Shown here: piece after piece, positions 43,265-54,789 of the stretch
Position numbering within the stretch: the stretch's first letter is position 1
Layout of the letters: each line of letters starts with the position of its first letter
Notes under the pieces: model-generated
Databases searched by the model: none
Told to the model about the DNA's origin: nothing
The model's input: the letters and a program-made list of their open reading frames with translations, nothing else
Program-made: the position numbers and the translations under genes
DNA from: Oceanicaulis alexandrii DSM 11625
Lineage (GTDB): Bacteria > Pseudomonadota > Alphaproteobacteria > Caulobacterales > Maricaulaceae
NCBI RefSeq assembly: GCF_000420265.1
Contig: NZ_ATUP01000001.1
Location: 992,001 to 1,056,000 of the forward strand
DNA: 64,000 nucleotides
Reading direction: 5' to 3'

Positions 43265-44475
43265 CGACTCGATGGCGTCTCTCCTCGGTCACCCTCGGGG
43301 TGCTGTTGACGCTGAGCGCCGTCTTTATCGCCGCGGGCGGCCTGGGGCTCGCCACATCCATGGCGCTGATCGGCTTCATCTTCACGCCGGTCATTTTCGT
43401 GTCCGGCTGGCGGTCATTCAAGAGTGCGCCGACTCTGGCGTTTCTTGGCGTACTGAGCGTGGCCTGGCTATGCGCCTCACATCTATGGTCGCCGTATGAG
43501 CGGGCCGACCAGGCTTACAAGCTCGCGCTTCTGATCCCGTTATTCGTCATGGGCGCATATATTGCGTGCCGCCTGACCGATGAAGAAGCCGGACGGCAAG
43601 CCAAGCTACTCAGCGTCTTGTCACTTCTCGCGGGGGGCTATTTTCTCATTGAAGCGTTGACGGGCGGCCTGATCGGCGGCTGGATCGAGCTTGAGCTGGA
43701 AGACTCAAACTATCCCGCAGAAGCCATTCGCAACGCCAAGGTCACGCTGTCACGCGGCGCCACCGCCTTCATGATGGTGGCGGGTCCTGTCGCCTTGTAT
43801 ATGTGGCGTCGAGAGGGCGCCTGGCGGCGCGGGCTGGCCCTGACGCTTCTGGCCATGGCCGCGTTCGCGTCAGCCAGTTTTGATGTCGAAGCCAACATCC
43901 TGGCTCTTGTCTTCGGCCTGCTCGCCGCCGCCGCGACCCAGCTCGCCTCGCGTACAGCCTTGCAAGTCATATTGCTGGGCGCTGGCGTCTGGGTGTTGGG
44001 CGCGCCCTTGTTCATGGGCATCGGGCTGGCCTTGCTGCCTGAAAGCGTAGAGCAAGGCCTGCCAGTGTCCTGGGCCTGGCGGCTGGAAATCTGGAAAGCG
44101 GTGCTGGAGCAAATCCGACAAGCGCCGCTGATCGGACACGGGCTTGACAGCATGCGGGTCATGGCGGATCCCGTTCCTTACCGGGACATCATCATCGACC
44201 GCTTGCCGCTCCACGCGCACAACGCCGGTCTGCACATCTGGATGGATGCAGGCGCGATCGGCGCCTTGCTCTGCGCCGCCACGCTGTTCGCCGGAGCCCG
44301 CGCTGTTGGCCGCGCCCCTTTGAACACGGATCAGATCGCGGGCCTGGCTTATGTGGGCGGCATCTGGCTGGTCACCGTCATGCTGGGCTATGGCGTTTAT
44401 CAGGAATGGCATCACGCCGCGCTCGCCTTGGGTGTTTTCGCAGCGTTCCTGAACAGGACAGACGCTCCTGATTAA
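43261..44475 (+). CDS. O-antigen ligase/polymerase-like membrane protein
   Basis: About 404 residues with ten or more predicted membrane helices (GVLLTLSAVFIAAGGLGLAT, KLALLIPLFVMGAYIACRLT, GLAYVGGIWLVTVMLGYGVY) and a large periplasmic loop holding LIGHGLDSMRVMADPVPYRD and LHAHNAGLHIWMDAGAIGAL, the Wzy_C/WaaL pattern with the conserved HxHN. Such proteins polymerise or ligate polysaccharide on undecaprenyl carriers. The GTG at 43261, overlapping the phosphatase stop, is the likely start. The next gene is a sugar transferase. Confidence 0.85.
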   Translation: MTTRWRLSSVTLGVLLTLSAVFIAAGGLGLATSMALIGFIFTPVIFVSGWRSFKSAPTLAFLGVLSVAWLCASHLWSPYERADQAYKLALLIPLFVMGAYIACRLTDEEAGRQAKLLSVLSLLAGGYFLIEALTGGLIGGWIELELEDSNYPAEAIRNAKVTLSRGATAFMMVAGPVALYMWRREGAWRRGLALTLLAMAAFASASFDVEANILALVFGLLAAAATQLASRTALQVILLGAGVWVLGAPLFMGIGLALLPESVEQGLPVSWAWRLEIWKAVLEQIRQAPLIGHGLDSMRVMADPVPYRDIIIDRLPLHAHNAGLHIWMDAGAIGALLCAATLFAGARAVGRAPLNTDQIAGLAYVGGIWLVTVMLGYGVYQEWHHAALALGVFAAFLNRTDAPD

Positions 44476-44555
44476 CGCGTCCCAGCGCGGCGCCATTCTT
44501 GCTCCTCACACTCAAAGCCGCCAGCAGAGCGGCGCCAGTGGATCGAGGAGAGCCC

Positions 44556-45962
44556 ATGTCGTCCCGGATTGATGCACACGCACCGTCATTTGCGCCTGCG
44601 CGCGCTGCGGGCTCGATCAATCCGGTGCAGGTTTTCGTCCTGTCCGACATGAGCGCGATCAGCCTGTCCGGCATTGCGCTTCAGGCGCTGCACGCCGTGA
44701 ACGGCGGCGTCGCAGCCCAAGGCGAACTGGCGATCTTCTTTCTCGCAGGCGTTCTGCTCATGGGCTGGTTCAACGCCCAGGGACACTATCGCAGCCGACA
44801 GCCGGTGATGGGGGTCGCAGGCTCGGTCCTCAAGGCGTGCGGCCTTGCCTGTCTGGCCCAGATCGCCGGCCTTTACGCCTATGGTGAGTTGGCGGGCGCT
44901 TGGCCCCTCATAGCGGCCTGGCTGTGCGTGCCGGTTCTGATTCTGGCGTTGCGGCTTGGCGTGCGCGCCTTGTTCACCGTCAGCGGCGGCTGGCTTCAGC
45001 CGGTCACAGTGCTCGCCCCCCAAGCGCTGACTCTCTCGCCCGACAGCGTCATCCGCTCCGAAGCGGGTCATGGTCTGCATGCCGAACGCAGCCTCGCGCT
45101 GGAGCCGTTCGCCCAGCTCAGCGACGCGGCGCTGCTTGAACAGATCGCACCGCTCGTCCAGCGCCCCGTCTTTCTGGCGCCGGACGCGGCGACGCAAGAC
45201 ATCGCCGCACGGCTGGCGCGGCTCCTGTCGGCAGCAGGCGCATCCTATTATTATCGCCCTGCCCTGGGCGCCATTTCCGGAGAATCCTTCGATCTGGTCC
45301 GCTTCCCGCCCGAAGACGGCGTCATCCTGTCGATGATCAATGCGCAGCACCGTCCCTTTGCTCAAATGGTCAAGCGCGGCTTTGACATCATCGCCTCGGC
45401 CTGCGCGCTGGCGTTTCTCAGCCCGGTCCTGGTCTTCATCATGGTCGCCATCCGCAAGGATGACGGGCCGGTGATGTTCAGCCAGCAACGCGTGGGCGCA
45501 GACGGCCGACCTTTCGGCTGTCTGAAATTCCGCACCATGGTGGTCAACGCCGAAGCGCGCCTGGCTGAAATACTGGAGAGCGACCCCGAACGCGAAGCGC
45601 AATGGCGCGCCTATCAGAAGCTCGACGATGATCCGCGCATCACACCGGTCGGCCGCCTGCTCCGCGTGACCAGCCTGGATGAGCTGCCCCAGCTGATCAA
45701 TGTGCTCAAGGGCGATATGAGCCTTGTGGGGCCGCGTCCGATGACGCTGGATCAGCAAGAGTGTTATGGTCAGGCGATGCTGGATTATCAGCGCGTGCGT
45801 CCGGGCCTGACCGGCTTGTGGCAGGTCAATGGTCGCAACGACACCACGTTTGAAGAACGCGCCCGGCTTGATAGCCATTACGTCCAGAACTGGTCCTTGT
45901 GGCGCGACGTCGTGATCCTGGTGCGGACGGTCCGCGAGGTCTTGTTCAGTTCCGGGCGCTAA
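44556..45962 (+). CDS. Polyprenyl-phosphate sugar-1-phosphate transferase
   Basis: 468 residues; initiates a surface polysaccharide by loading a sugar phosphate on undecaprenyl phosphate. Several N-terminal membrane helices ([20 protein letters not shown] region) precede a CoA-binding-like part, then the catalytic bacterial sugar transferase domain: [66 protein letters not shown] and [15 protein letters not shown]. It resembles the HfsE/PssY/WbaP-type enzymes that start holdfast or capsule repeats. GAGGAG precedes the ATG. It ends overlapping the convergent methyltransferase gene by 4 bp. Confidence 0.92.
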   Translation: MSSRIDAHAPSFAPARAAGSINPVQVFVLSDMSAISLSGIALQALHAVNGGVAAQGELAIFFLAGVLLMGWFNAQGHYRSRQPVMGVAGSVLKACGLACLAQIAGLYAYGELAGAWPLIAAWLCVPVLILALRLGVRALFTVSGGWLQPVTVLAPQALTLSPDSVIRSEAGHGLHAERSLALEPFAQLSDAALLEQIAPLVQRPVFLAPDAATQDIAARLARLLSAAGASYYYRPALGAISGESFDLVRFPPEDGVILSMINAQHRPFAQMVKRGFDIIASACALAFLSPVLVFIMVAIRKDDGPVMFSQQRVGADGRPFGCLKFRTMVVNAEARLAEILESDPEREAQWRAYQKLDDDPRITPVGRLLRVTSLDELPQLINVLKGDMSLVGPRPMTLDQQECYGQAMLDYQRVRPGLTGLWQVNGRNDTTFEERARLDSHYVQNWSLWRDVVILVRTVREVLFSSGR

Positions 45963-46795
45963 AGCGGCAGCCTTTCCAGAACGATCCGGTCCTGAAACTC
46001 GCCCGTACGCTGAGGGGTCGACCAATGTCCGGGCTCGACAGGCTCAGCCAGCCTCAACCCCGCCTGACGCATCCAGTCCTCAAACACGGCGCGCTCATAG
46101 CCGATCGCGCGTTCGGGTTCTCGCGGATCCGCCGCCCAGGCCCCGTCGCGAAACGGCTGCAACGCCAGAACCGCGCCTGACAGCTCCATGCCCGGCTCCA
46201 CAATGAACCCGGTCAGGCACAAGCGCCCGCCCGGTTTCAGGACGCGACCGGCTTCCTTGAGATAGGCCGCGGCGTCTTCGGGGAGTAAATGGCTGAACAG
46301 TGAAATCGCAAGTGCGGCGTCGATGCTGGCGGTGTCGGCCGGAAAGCGATACCCGGTCGCCTTTTCGCCCGCGCCGCCATATTCGCGGCTTTGCACATCG
46401 GCCCGCACGAAGACGAAGTGCGCCTCGCCGGAGACATGATTGCGGGCGAAGCGAAGCGCCCGCTCGGACAAATCAAAACCGGTATAGCGCCCCTGCGCGT
46501 TCAGATATTCCGCAAGTCGAAACGCAATCCGTCCGGCGCCGCAGCCCATATCCAGCACATGGGCGGAGGGTGAAAGCCGGGCCGAACGTTGAAACCAGCT
46601 GAAATAGGCGTGACCGATCTGATGGAAGTCACCGCCGCCCACATTATGCCAGACCCGCCAGGGTCGCGGCTCGCCCGGCGCGCGCCAGCGGGCCGGCAAA
46701 TCCCTGGCGTCGCTTGCAAGATTCCACAGGAAATTCACAAGAGGCCGCGGCAGGGTCTGATGCGTCCAGGTTTTGACCGCGTTTGCAGCGCCCAT
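45959..46795 (-). CDS. Class I SAM-dependent methyltransferase
   Basis: 278 residues. The SAM motif I is AHVLDMGCGAGRIAFRLAEY (around residue 80), followed by YTGFDLSERALRFARNHVSG (motif II acidic) and the GRVLKPGGRLCLTGFI strand. The N-terminus is rich in Arg/Trp. The acceptor cannot be told; its place beside glycan genes suggests sugar or lipid methylation. It is transcribed toward the sugar transferase gene. Confidence 0.85.
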   Translation of the reverse strand: MGAANAVKTWTHQTLPRPLVNFLWNLASDARDLPARWRAPGEPRPWRVWHNVGGGDFHQIGHAYFSWFQRSARLSPSAHVLDMGCGAGRIAFRLAEYLNAQGRYTGFDLSERALRFARNHVSGEAHFVFVRADVQSREYGGAGEKATGYRFPADTASIDAALAISLFSHLLPEDAAAYLKEAGRVLKPGGRLCLTGFIVEPGMELSGAVLALQPFRDGAWAADPREPERAIGYERAVFEDWMRQAGLRLAEPVEPGHWSTPQRTGEFQDRIVLERLPL

Positions 46796-46895
46796 GCAGC
46801 CTTCCTCATTTTCAAACCGGTTTTATGGTGCTGTTATGATTGAGGACTAAAGCTGGTTCAAGATATCGACGTTTCATGACTGACCGGAGTGGCTC

Positions 46896-47546
46896 ATGCA
46901 GATCTTTCTCGACACCGCCGAAATCGCCGAGATTGAAGCTCGCGCCAGCCTGATCGATGGGGTGACCACCAACCCGTCCCTGATCGCGAAATCCGGGGCT
47001 GGCGTGTTTGACCGCGTCAAGGAGATCGCCAAAGCGGTGTCTGGCCCGGTCAGCGCCGAAGTGGTGGCGTCAGATTATGACGGCATGCTGGAAGAAGGCC
47101 GCAAGCTGCGCGCCCTGGGCGACAATGTGGTGATCAAGCTGCCGCTGACGGCGGCCGGGCTTCAGGCCTGCCGCGAATTCCACGCCGAAGGCGTGCCCAC
47201 CAATGTCACCTTGTGTTTCTCTTTGAGCCAGGCGCTGATGGCGGCCAAGGCCGGGGCGACCTTCATCTCTCCCTTTGTGGGCCGTATCGACGACGCCGGA
47301 TCAGACGGGATCAACCTGCTTGAAGACATCCGGGCGATGTATGACCAGTACGGATTTGAAACCTCGATCCTCGCCGCCTCCCTGCGCCATCTCAAGCATG
47401 TGGAAGGGGCCGCCCTGGCCGGGTGTGACGCCGCGACCCTGCCGGTGAAAACCTTCGATCAGCTGATCAAGCACCCCCAGACGGATCTGGGACTGGACGC
47501 CTTCATGGCGGACTGGAAGGCCACAGGACGCGACGGGCTGGTCTAG
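46896..47546 (+). CDS. fsa: Transaldolase-family fructose-6-phosphate aldolase
   Basis: 216 residues, the short transaldolase/FSA (TalC) type. MQIFLDTAEIAEIEARASL, GVTTNPSLIAKSG, NVVIKLPLT (Schiff-base Lys) and VTLCFSLSQALMAAKAGATF, FISPFVGRIDDAGSDGI follow the family. It may act in the pentose phosphate pathway as the transaldolase, since no other tal gene is in the window and tkt is at 31.5-33.5 kb. A small hairpin (CGGGCT/AGCCCG, 47534-47550) overlaps the stop codon. Confidence 0.93.
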   Translation: MQIFLDTAEIAEIEARASLIDGVTTNPSLIAKSGAGVFDRVKEIAKAVSGPVSAEVVASDYDGMLEEGRKLRALGDNVVIKLPLTAAGLQACREFHAEGVPTNVTLCFSLSQALMAAKAGATFISPFVGRIDDAGSDGINLLEDIRAMYDQYGFETSILAASLRHLKHVEGAALAGCDAATLPVKTFDQLIKHPQTDLGLDAFMADWKATGRDGLV

Positions 47547-47563
47547 CCCGCCGCCGTCATGCC

Positions 47564-48787
<1,224 letters not shown>

Positions 48788-48965
48788 GAGGGCGTCCAAT
48801 GATCATGTTGCGTTGCACCACTGTGCCTAAATGACCGGGCATTTCAATGCCGCGTTCGGGCATATCCTGATTTCATCCTGCGCCTCGCCTTGCCGCCACC
48901 CGCGCGCACGCGTATTTGGACGCCATACGCCGTCGATCAGACCGCCATCGCTTGAGGAGGCTTTC

Positions 48966-50078
<1,113 letters not shown>

Positions 50079-50079
50079 T

Positions 50080-50532
50080 CTGACGCTGTTCATCGATGCT
50101 GACGCCTGTCCGGTGAAGGACGAGGCGATCCGGGTGGCCGAACGCCATCGCACCGAGATCAAGCTGGTGTGCGATGGCGGCCTGCGCCGCCCGCAAAGCC
50201 AATGGGCGGAGCTGGTGATCGTGCCGGAAGGCGCGGACGCGGCGGATGACTGGATCGCGGAGCGGATCGGTCCGGGCGATATCTGCATCACCGGGGATAT
50301 TCCCCTGGCCGACCGCTGCTTGAAGGCGGGCGGCAAGGCGATCGACCATCGCGGGACCGAGTTTGACGCCCACTCCATCGGGTCGAAACTCGCCATGCGC
50401 GACCTGATGACGGATCTGCGCAGCGCCGGAACCATGGAGGGCGGTGGCGGCAAGCCCTTCGGCCCCCGCGACCGGTCGAACTTTCTCAACGGGCTCGAAC
50501 GCCTGTTTCAGGATCTCAAACGAGGACGGTAG
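50080..50532 (+). CDS. YaiI/YqxD family protein (UPF0178, DUF188)
   Basis: About 150 residues; NYN/PIN-like nuclease-related fold. [20 protein letters not shown] gives the diagnostic acidic start, followed by [47 protein letters not shown] and [15 protein letters not shown]. The function is unproven. No ATG fits the family start: the CTG at 50080, with GGAG seven bases upstream and within the frmA 3' end, gives the expected length, while an ATG at 50041 would add 13 foreign residues inside frmA. It lies 4 bp before frmB, which is unusual company. Confidence 0.8.
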   Translation: MTLFIDADACPVKDEAIRVAERHRTEIKLVCDGGLRRPQSQWAELVIVPEGADAADDWIAERIGPGDICITGDIPLADRCLKAGGKAIDHRGTEFDAHSIGSKLAMRDLMTDLRSAGTMEGGGGKPFGPRDRSNFLNGLERLFQDLKRGR

Positions 50533-50536
50533 GATT

Positions 50537-51373
50537 ATGGAACTCAACTCAGAGACCCGCAGCTTTGGCGGACGCCAGCAAGTCTGGACCCATGACTCCA
50601 AAGAGACCGGCACGCAGATGACGTTCTCGCTCTACCTGCCGCCCGCCGCGGAAGACGGCCCGGTTCCGGTCGTGCTTTATCTGTCAGGCCTGACCTGCAC
50701 CCACGCCAATGTCACCGACAAGGGCGGCTTCCAGCGCGTCTGCGCCGAGCTGGGCCTGGCGTTTCTGGCGCCCGACACCTCACCGCGCGGTCTCGATCTG
50801 CCCGGCGAGCATGACAGCTATGATTTCGGTTCTGGCGCAGGCTTTTATGTGGACGCCACGCAGGACCCGTGGGCCAAGCACTATCGTATGGAAAGCTATG
50901 TCACCGGCGAACTTCTGAAGGTCGTGGGCGAGGCCGCGCCTTGCCTCGATCTGGAAGACATCGCCATCACCGGCCATTCCATGGGCGGGCATGGCGCGCT
51001 GACCCTGGGCCTGAAGCGCCCCGACCTGTTCAAGGCGATCAGCGCCTTCGCGCCCATCAGCTCGCCGATCCATTGCCCCTGGGGTCAGAAAGCGCTCGGC
51101 GGGTATCTCGGCGACGATCTGAAGACCTGGCGCCGATACGACGCCTGCGCCCTCATTGAAGACGGCGCCCGGTGCGAGGCCGGCATTCTGGTGGATCAGG
51201 GTTTGAGCGATCAGTTCCTGTCTGAACAGCTGAAGCCGGAACTCTTGGAAGAAGCCTGCCGCAAGGCCGGCCAGCCGCTGACCCTGCACCGGCAGGACGG
51301 CTATGATCACAGCTATTTCTTCATCGCCACCTTCATGGAAGACCATTTGCGGTGGCTGGGCGAGCGTCTGTGA
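50537..51373 (+). CDS. frmB: S-formylglutathione hydrolase
   Basis: Esterase-D-type serine hydrolase completing formaldehyde oxidation to formate. 278 residues: TFSLYLPPAAEDGPVPVVLY, LSGLTCTHANVTDKGGFQRV, nucleophile GHSMGGHGALTLGLK, LVDQGLSDQFLSEQLKPELL (Asp) and HRQDGYDHSYFFIATFM (His). It starts 4 bp after the DUF188 gene. The convergent YmdB gene stop is immediately adjacent, with no space for a terminator between. Confidence 0.96.
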   Translation: MELNSETRSFGGRQQVWTHDSKETGTQMTFSLYLPPAAEDGPVPVVLYLSGLTCTHANVTDKGGFQRVCAELGLAFLAPDTSPRGLDLPGEHDSYDFGSGAGFYVDATQDPWAKHYRMESYVTGELLKVVGEAAPCLDLEDIAITGHSMGGHGALTLGLKRPDLFKAISAFAPISSPIHCPWGQKALGGYLGDDLKTWRRYDACALIEDGARCEAGILVDQGLSDQFLSEQLKPELLEEACRKAGQPLTLHRQDGYDHSYFFIATFMEDHLRWLGERL

Positions 51374-52192
51374 TCAGACCTCGGGGATGATCTCTGCGAG
51401 CTGACCGCCCACGCGGATCGGCTCGCAGCGCACCGCCAGCCCCGTCGCGTCATCGGTCTCCACATAGAGCCCGCACACGGTCGCTTCGCCCGAGGCCGGG
51501 GTGAAGCGGCCCGAGCGCATATGGGTGACGAAGCGATTGATCGGCTCGTCCTTCACCATGCCTATGACGGAATCATAATCCCCGCACATGCCCGCATCGG
51601 TCTGATAGGCCGTGCCCTTGGGCAGGATGCGATGATCGGCGGTGGGCACATGGGTGTGGGTGCCGACCACCACGCTGGCGCGACCATCGCAATAATTGCC
51701 AAGCGCCACTTTCTCGCTCGTCGCCTCGCCATGCATGTCGACGATGATGGCGTCCGCCACGGCGCCCAGCGGGCAGGAATCGATTTCATGGCTGACCGAG
51801 GCGAACGGGTCTTCCAGCGGCTGCATGAACAGGCGCAGCATCACATTCATCACCAGCACCCGGCGGCCGTCCGGCAGGTCATAAAGCCCCGCCCCGCGCC
51901 CCGGCGCCGTGCCTTCACGATAGTTCACCGGGCGCAGAAGGCGCGGTTCGCGCTCAATGTGCGACAGGGTTTCAGACTGGTCCCAGGCGTGATTGCCAAG
52001 CGTCAGAACATCCGCGCCCGCGTCGTACATCTCGTTGGCGGTCTTTTCGGTGATGCCGAAACCGCCTGCCGCGTTCTCGGCGTTGACCACGACAAAATCG
52101 AGCTGGAGCTGCTTGCGCAGATCCGGCAACGCCTCGCACAGCCCGTCCCGGCCCGACTTGCCGACTACATCGCCAAAAAACGCAATACGCAT
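51374..52192 (-). CDS. YmdB-family metallophosphoesterase
   Basis: 272 residues of the TIGR00282 family, a calcineurin-like di-metal phosphodiesterase; B. subtilis YmdB hydrolyses 2',3'-cyclic nucleotides and affects biofilm decisions. Metal ligands: MRIAFFGDVVGKSGRDGL, VVNAENAAGGFGI, LTLGNHAWDQS, VDMHGEATSEKVALGNYCDG and VVVGTHTHVPTADHRILP. It lies at the edge of a low-GC insert that begins just upstream of its start. Confidence 0.93.
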   Translation of the reverse strand: MRIAFFGDVVGKSGRDGLCEALPDLRKQLQLDFVVVNAENAAGGFGITEKTANEMYDAGADVLTLGNHAWDQSETLSHIEREPRLLRPVNYREGTAPGRGAGLYDLPDGRRVLVMNVMLRLFMQPLEDPFASVSHEIDSCPLGAVADAIIVDMHGEATSEKVALGNYCDGRASVVVGTHTHVPTADHRILPKGTAYQTDAGMCGDYDSVIGMVKDEPINRFVTHMRSGRFTPASGEATVCGLYVETDDATGLAVRCEPIRVGGQLAEIIPEV

Positions 52193-52410
52193 GAAACCGC
52201 CTATCCTTGCTCAGGCGTGCGGATATAGGCGAAGCGAGCCTGTTAGGCCAGCGGTGCTATGTTAACTCCAGCCGCCCGCCTTACAGTTTATATCTTATTA
52301 ACCAGACTCATGCTGGCGATTCGAATCAATTACGAGTCCAGAATTAATTTATTGATATATATAGAAAAAATACCGTCGACCACTTAAGCACGGTTTGACA
52401 AGCAAATAAA

Positions 52411-53865
52411 TTACTCGACCCAAATAGGAACGTATTTAGCATTTTTCTTAGGCTGGTCGTCAGCTAGCGGCCGGATTAAACGAGCCTCAACAGCTTCCGC
52501 AATAAGGCGTGAAACTTGTGATATTTGGCTGTCTGACAATCCCAAACGCTTTCTCAAACTCATATTCGTAAGATATTCAGACGCCTCCCACCTGAGACAT
52601 GCATGCTGATAGCATGCCCTCAAGCGGTCGTGGCTCGTCATCTTCGCATATGCTTTCTTACAATAGATTGTAACGACCGTTGCACCCTCAACGACTTGAA
52701 ACATGGGTGCCGGCAAGTATGATTTTTCAATAGAAACTAACGCCCTATCAACCCCAGAACCTCTATTTTCGCATAGCTTCGCCAGCCTCATCATGTCCGC
52801 TAAAGATTCGTTTCTTGATTTCGGAGGAGCGTCTATGAATCTATCAGTATTAATAAGAGGAACGCCTGGGTTTGTTATTACAAGCCTATCCTCAAAAATT
52901 TCTATTGTTGGCCTAGAACCTGATTCTGAAAAATCTTGATGAACCAAGGCATTAGCCAAGAATTCACGCACAGCCAACTCAGGTATTGCGTGCTTAACCC
53001 TCCTAACCCCATGCTTCATCTCTTCTTCGTGAGGCAACCTCTGCATAATCGCCGACAATAACCGTGGAAAGGCAATCGCATATCCACGAGCACCTATAAC
53101 ATCATCCTCTGCAACTAATTTATTTTTACCCTTATACTTAATTAGACGAGGCGTTTTTCCTTTCAATGCAGGAAACTGCTTAACGTTTTTCGCGGCAAGC
53201 AATGCGAAAAGATTAGTGACACTAAAGCCACCCTCAATATCTTCGGATATCAAATCCAAACCGACAAGATAATCAATATAAGCCTCATGAGAGGCTCTCA
53301 CGCAGTCCAACATTGAACAAAATGATTCGACATCGAATAAATTGAATATCTCAGCGATAGAAAGGTTGCCACAACAAACACTACCTTCGAAACTATATCT
53401 TGAAGTAGCGGACCAGAGGCTTCGTTCTCTTTCTGGATATGTCGATAGCGGAGATAGGGACTCTCCAATTCTGATATAGGATTTGCCATTATACTGAACA
53501 GGGCTCAGCATTTCAGCATCTATCACTACGACTTCAACACGTAGCTCATCAAACCAGGCTGTACAGAATTCAATATTTAATCTAGGCCGAATTACCTTTG
53601 AAAGCCACTTTTTGAGTGGTTCCGAACCCTGTGTCTCAGAACTAAGATCTACAGAGGTGCCTACAATTTCAAGTGTCTTATCCTTGATCCCATAGAGTAT
53701 GTACGCGTGACGCTTCTGCGCCAACATAGCCGAATTGGCCAATCCAGAAATATACTTAGCCAAAGAGTCTGCAGAAAAGTTATTCTCTTTAAATTCCAAC
53801 CATTCATTCTCCTTGCCTTTCTCAAGCAAGTTGGAAACAAGTCGGGATGGGTCAGTAACAAGCAT
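52411..53865 (-). CDS. AlbA_2 (Schlafen-like) domain / HATPase_c_4 protein
   Basis: 484 residues. The N-terminal AlbA_2/Schlafen-like domain is marked by EWLEFKENNFSADSLAKYIS and QKRHAYILYGIKD, then YNGKSYIRIGESLSPLS. From about residue 285 an HATPase_c_4-like region follows: AIPELAVREFLANALVHQDF, IEIFEDRLVITNPGVPL and MMRLAKLCENRGSGVDRAL. The end carries a winged-helix-like segment (LRKRLGLSDSQISQVSRLIA). Family members are thought to be transcription regulators or defence-related nucleic-acid proteins; the role here is unknown. Base composition and codon use differ from all neighbours. A hairpin lies 14 bp before the start. Confidence 0.8.
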   Translation of the reverse strand: MLVTDPSRLVSNLLEKGKENEWLEFKENNFSADSLAKYISGLANSAMLAQKRHAYILYGIKDKTLEIVGTSVDLSSETQGSEPLKKWLSKVIRPRLNIEFCTAWFDELRVEVVVIDAEMLSPVQYNGKSYIRIGESLSPLSTYPERERSLWSATSRYSFEGSVCCGNLSIAEIFNLFDVESFCSMLDCVRASHEAYIDYLVGLDLISEDIEGGFSVTNLFALLAAKNVKQFPALKGKTPRLIKYKGKNKLVAEDDVIGARGYAIAFPRLLSAIMQRLPHEEEMKHGVRRVKHAIPELAVREFLANALVHQDFSESGSRPTIEIFEDRLVITNPGVPLINTDRFIDAPPKSRNESLADMMRLAKLCENRGSGVDRALVSIEKSYLPAPMFQVVEGATVVTIYCKKAYAKMTSHDRLRACYQHACLRWEASEYLTNMSLRKRLGLSDSQISQVSRLIAEAVEARLIRPLADDQPKKNAKYVPIWVE

Positions 53866-53878
53866 GGCACGCTCAGAT

Positions 53879-53905
53879 AGAAGCTATCTTAGTAAAGTAG
53901 CTTCT
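53879..53905. promoter_or_regulatory. Inverted repeat upstream of the AlbA_2 gene
   Basis: AGAAGCTAtCTT pairs with AAGTAGCTTCT around loop AGTA, an 11-bp stem with one bulge. It lies between the fpr stop and the AlbA_2 start on the minus strand. It could end fpr transcription, or be an operator bound by the HTH-containing AlbA_2 protein. There is no T-tract, which favours an operator. Confidence 0.45.
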
Positions 53906-53911
53906 AAAGCC

Positions 53912-54682
53912 TCAGCCTACAAACGACTTCTCGACCACATATTGGGCCGGGCGCGCGTTGGAGCCTTCTTTCAGACCCGCGCGGTCACACCGCTCCTTGC
54001 ACGAATTGAGCATCTCCATGGAGCCGCAGATCATCACCCGATCGGTGTCGGGGTTGAGCGGCGGGACGCCCAGCTCGTCATAGATGACGCCGTCATCCAT
54101 CAGCTGGGTGATGCGGCCCTTGCGCTCGAACTCCTCGCGCGTGACGGACGGGTAGTAGACCAGCTTGTCGCCGACAAACTCGCCCACCAGCGGGTCTTCG
54201 CGCACAGCGTCCACCAGCTCCTTGCCATAGGTCAGCTCGGCGACCTCGCGGCAGGTATGGGTCAGGATCACCTGATCAAAGCGCTCATAGGTCTCCGGGT
54301 CCCGGATCACCGACGCGAAGGGCGCGATGCCGGTGCCGGTTGAGAGGAGATAGAGCCGCTTGCCCGGCTCCAGCGCATCGAGCACCAGCGTGCCGACAGA
54401 CTTCTTTCCCATCAGGATTTTATCGCCGGGCTTTATATGCTGCAGCTGGCTGGTCAGCGGTCCGTCGGGCACCTTGATCGAATAAAAATCAAGCTCTTCA
54501 TCCCAGGCCGGGCTGGCGATGGAATAGGCGCGCAAGAGCGGCTTGCCGTCGACCATCAGGCCGATCATCACAAATTCGCCCGAGCGGAAACGGAAGCTTT
54601 GCGGGCGGGTCACCCGGAATGAAAACAATCGGTCGGTATAATGCCGAACCGCAATAACGTCCTCTTCCGTAAACGCGCCCAT
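53912..54682 (-). CDS. fpr: Ferredoxin-NADP reductase
   Basis: FAD enzyme exchanging electrons between NADPH and ferredoxin/flavodoxin. 256 residues, the bacterial subclass length. FAD motif LLRAYSIASPAWDEELDFYS (RxYS) and GPLTSQLQHIKPGD, then NADP-binding LYLLSTGTGIAPFASVIRDP and VILTHTCREVAELTYGKELV, MICGSMEMLNSCKERCDRAG, ending VVEKSFVG. The start at 54682 (MGAFTEEDVIAV) fits the family; the longer frame adds an unrelated leader. Confidence 0.96.
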   Translation of the reverse strand: MGAFTEEDVIAVRHYTDRLFSFRVTRPQSFRFRSGEFVMIGLMVDGKPLLRAYSIASPAWDEELDFYSIKVPDGPLTSQLQHIKPGDKILMGKKSVGTLVLDALEPGKRLYLLSTGTGIAPFASVIRDPETYERFDQVILTHTCREVAELTYGKELVDAVREDPLVGEFVGDKLVYYPSVTREEFERKGRITQLMDDGVIYDELGVPPLNPDTDRVMICGSMEMLNSCKERCDRAGLKEGSNARPAQYVVEKSFVG

Positions 54683-54789
54683 CGTCGTCTCGCTTTGTGC
54701 AGTTGATAAGTGAGGGCGTTCTAGGCCGGAGCCGAGGTCTTGCCAATGGTTCGCGCTGCGGCGCGCGGTCACGCCCGTGACAGGCTGGC

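Larger units (their letters stand above)
52193..53911. other. AT-rich single-gene insert between ymdB and fpr
   Basis: The stretch from just upstream of ymdB to the fpr stop is distinctly AT-rich; 53101-53160 has 20 G/C of 60, against 37 of 60 at 54121-54180 next door. It holds one gene (52411-53865). The noncoding left part (52193-52410) has long AT runs and an inverted repeat GACTC/GAGTC around a GATTCGAATC palindrome, but no tRNA or integrase. No direct repeats marking its ends were seen. Acquisition by transfer is the simplest reading. Confidence 0.7.

Noticed and set aside
52300-52360. Possible tRNA fragment or attachment site (GATTCGAATC, resembling a T-loop) near the AT-rich insert
   Set aside because: No cloverleaf can be formed, no CCA end, and no matching copy at the other boundary.
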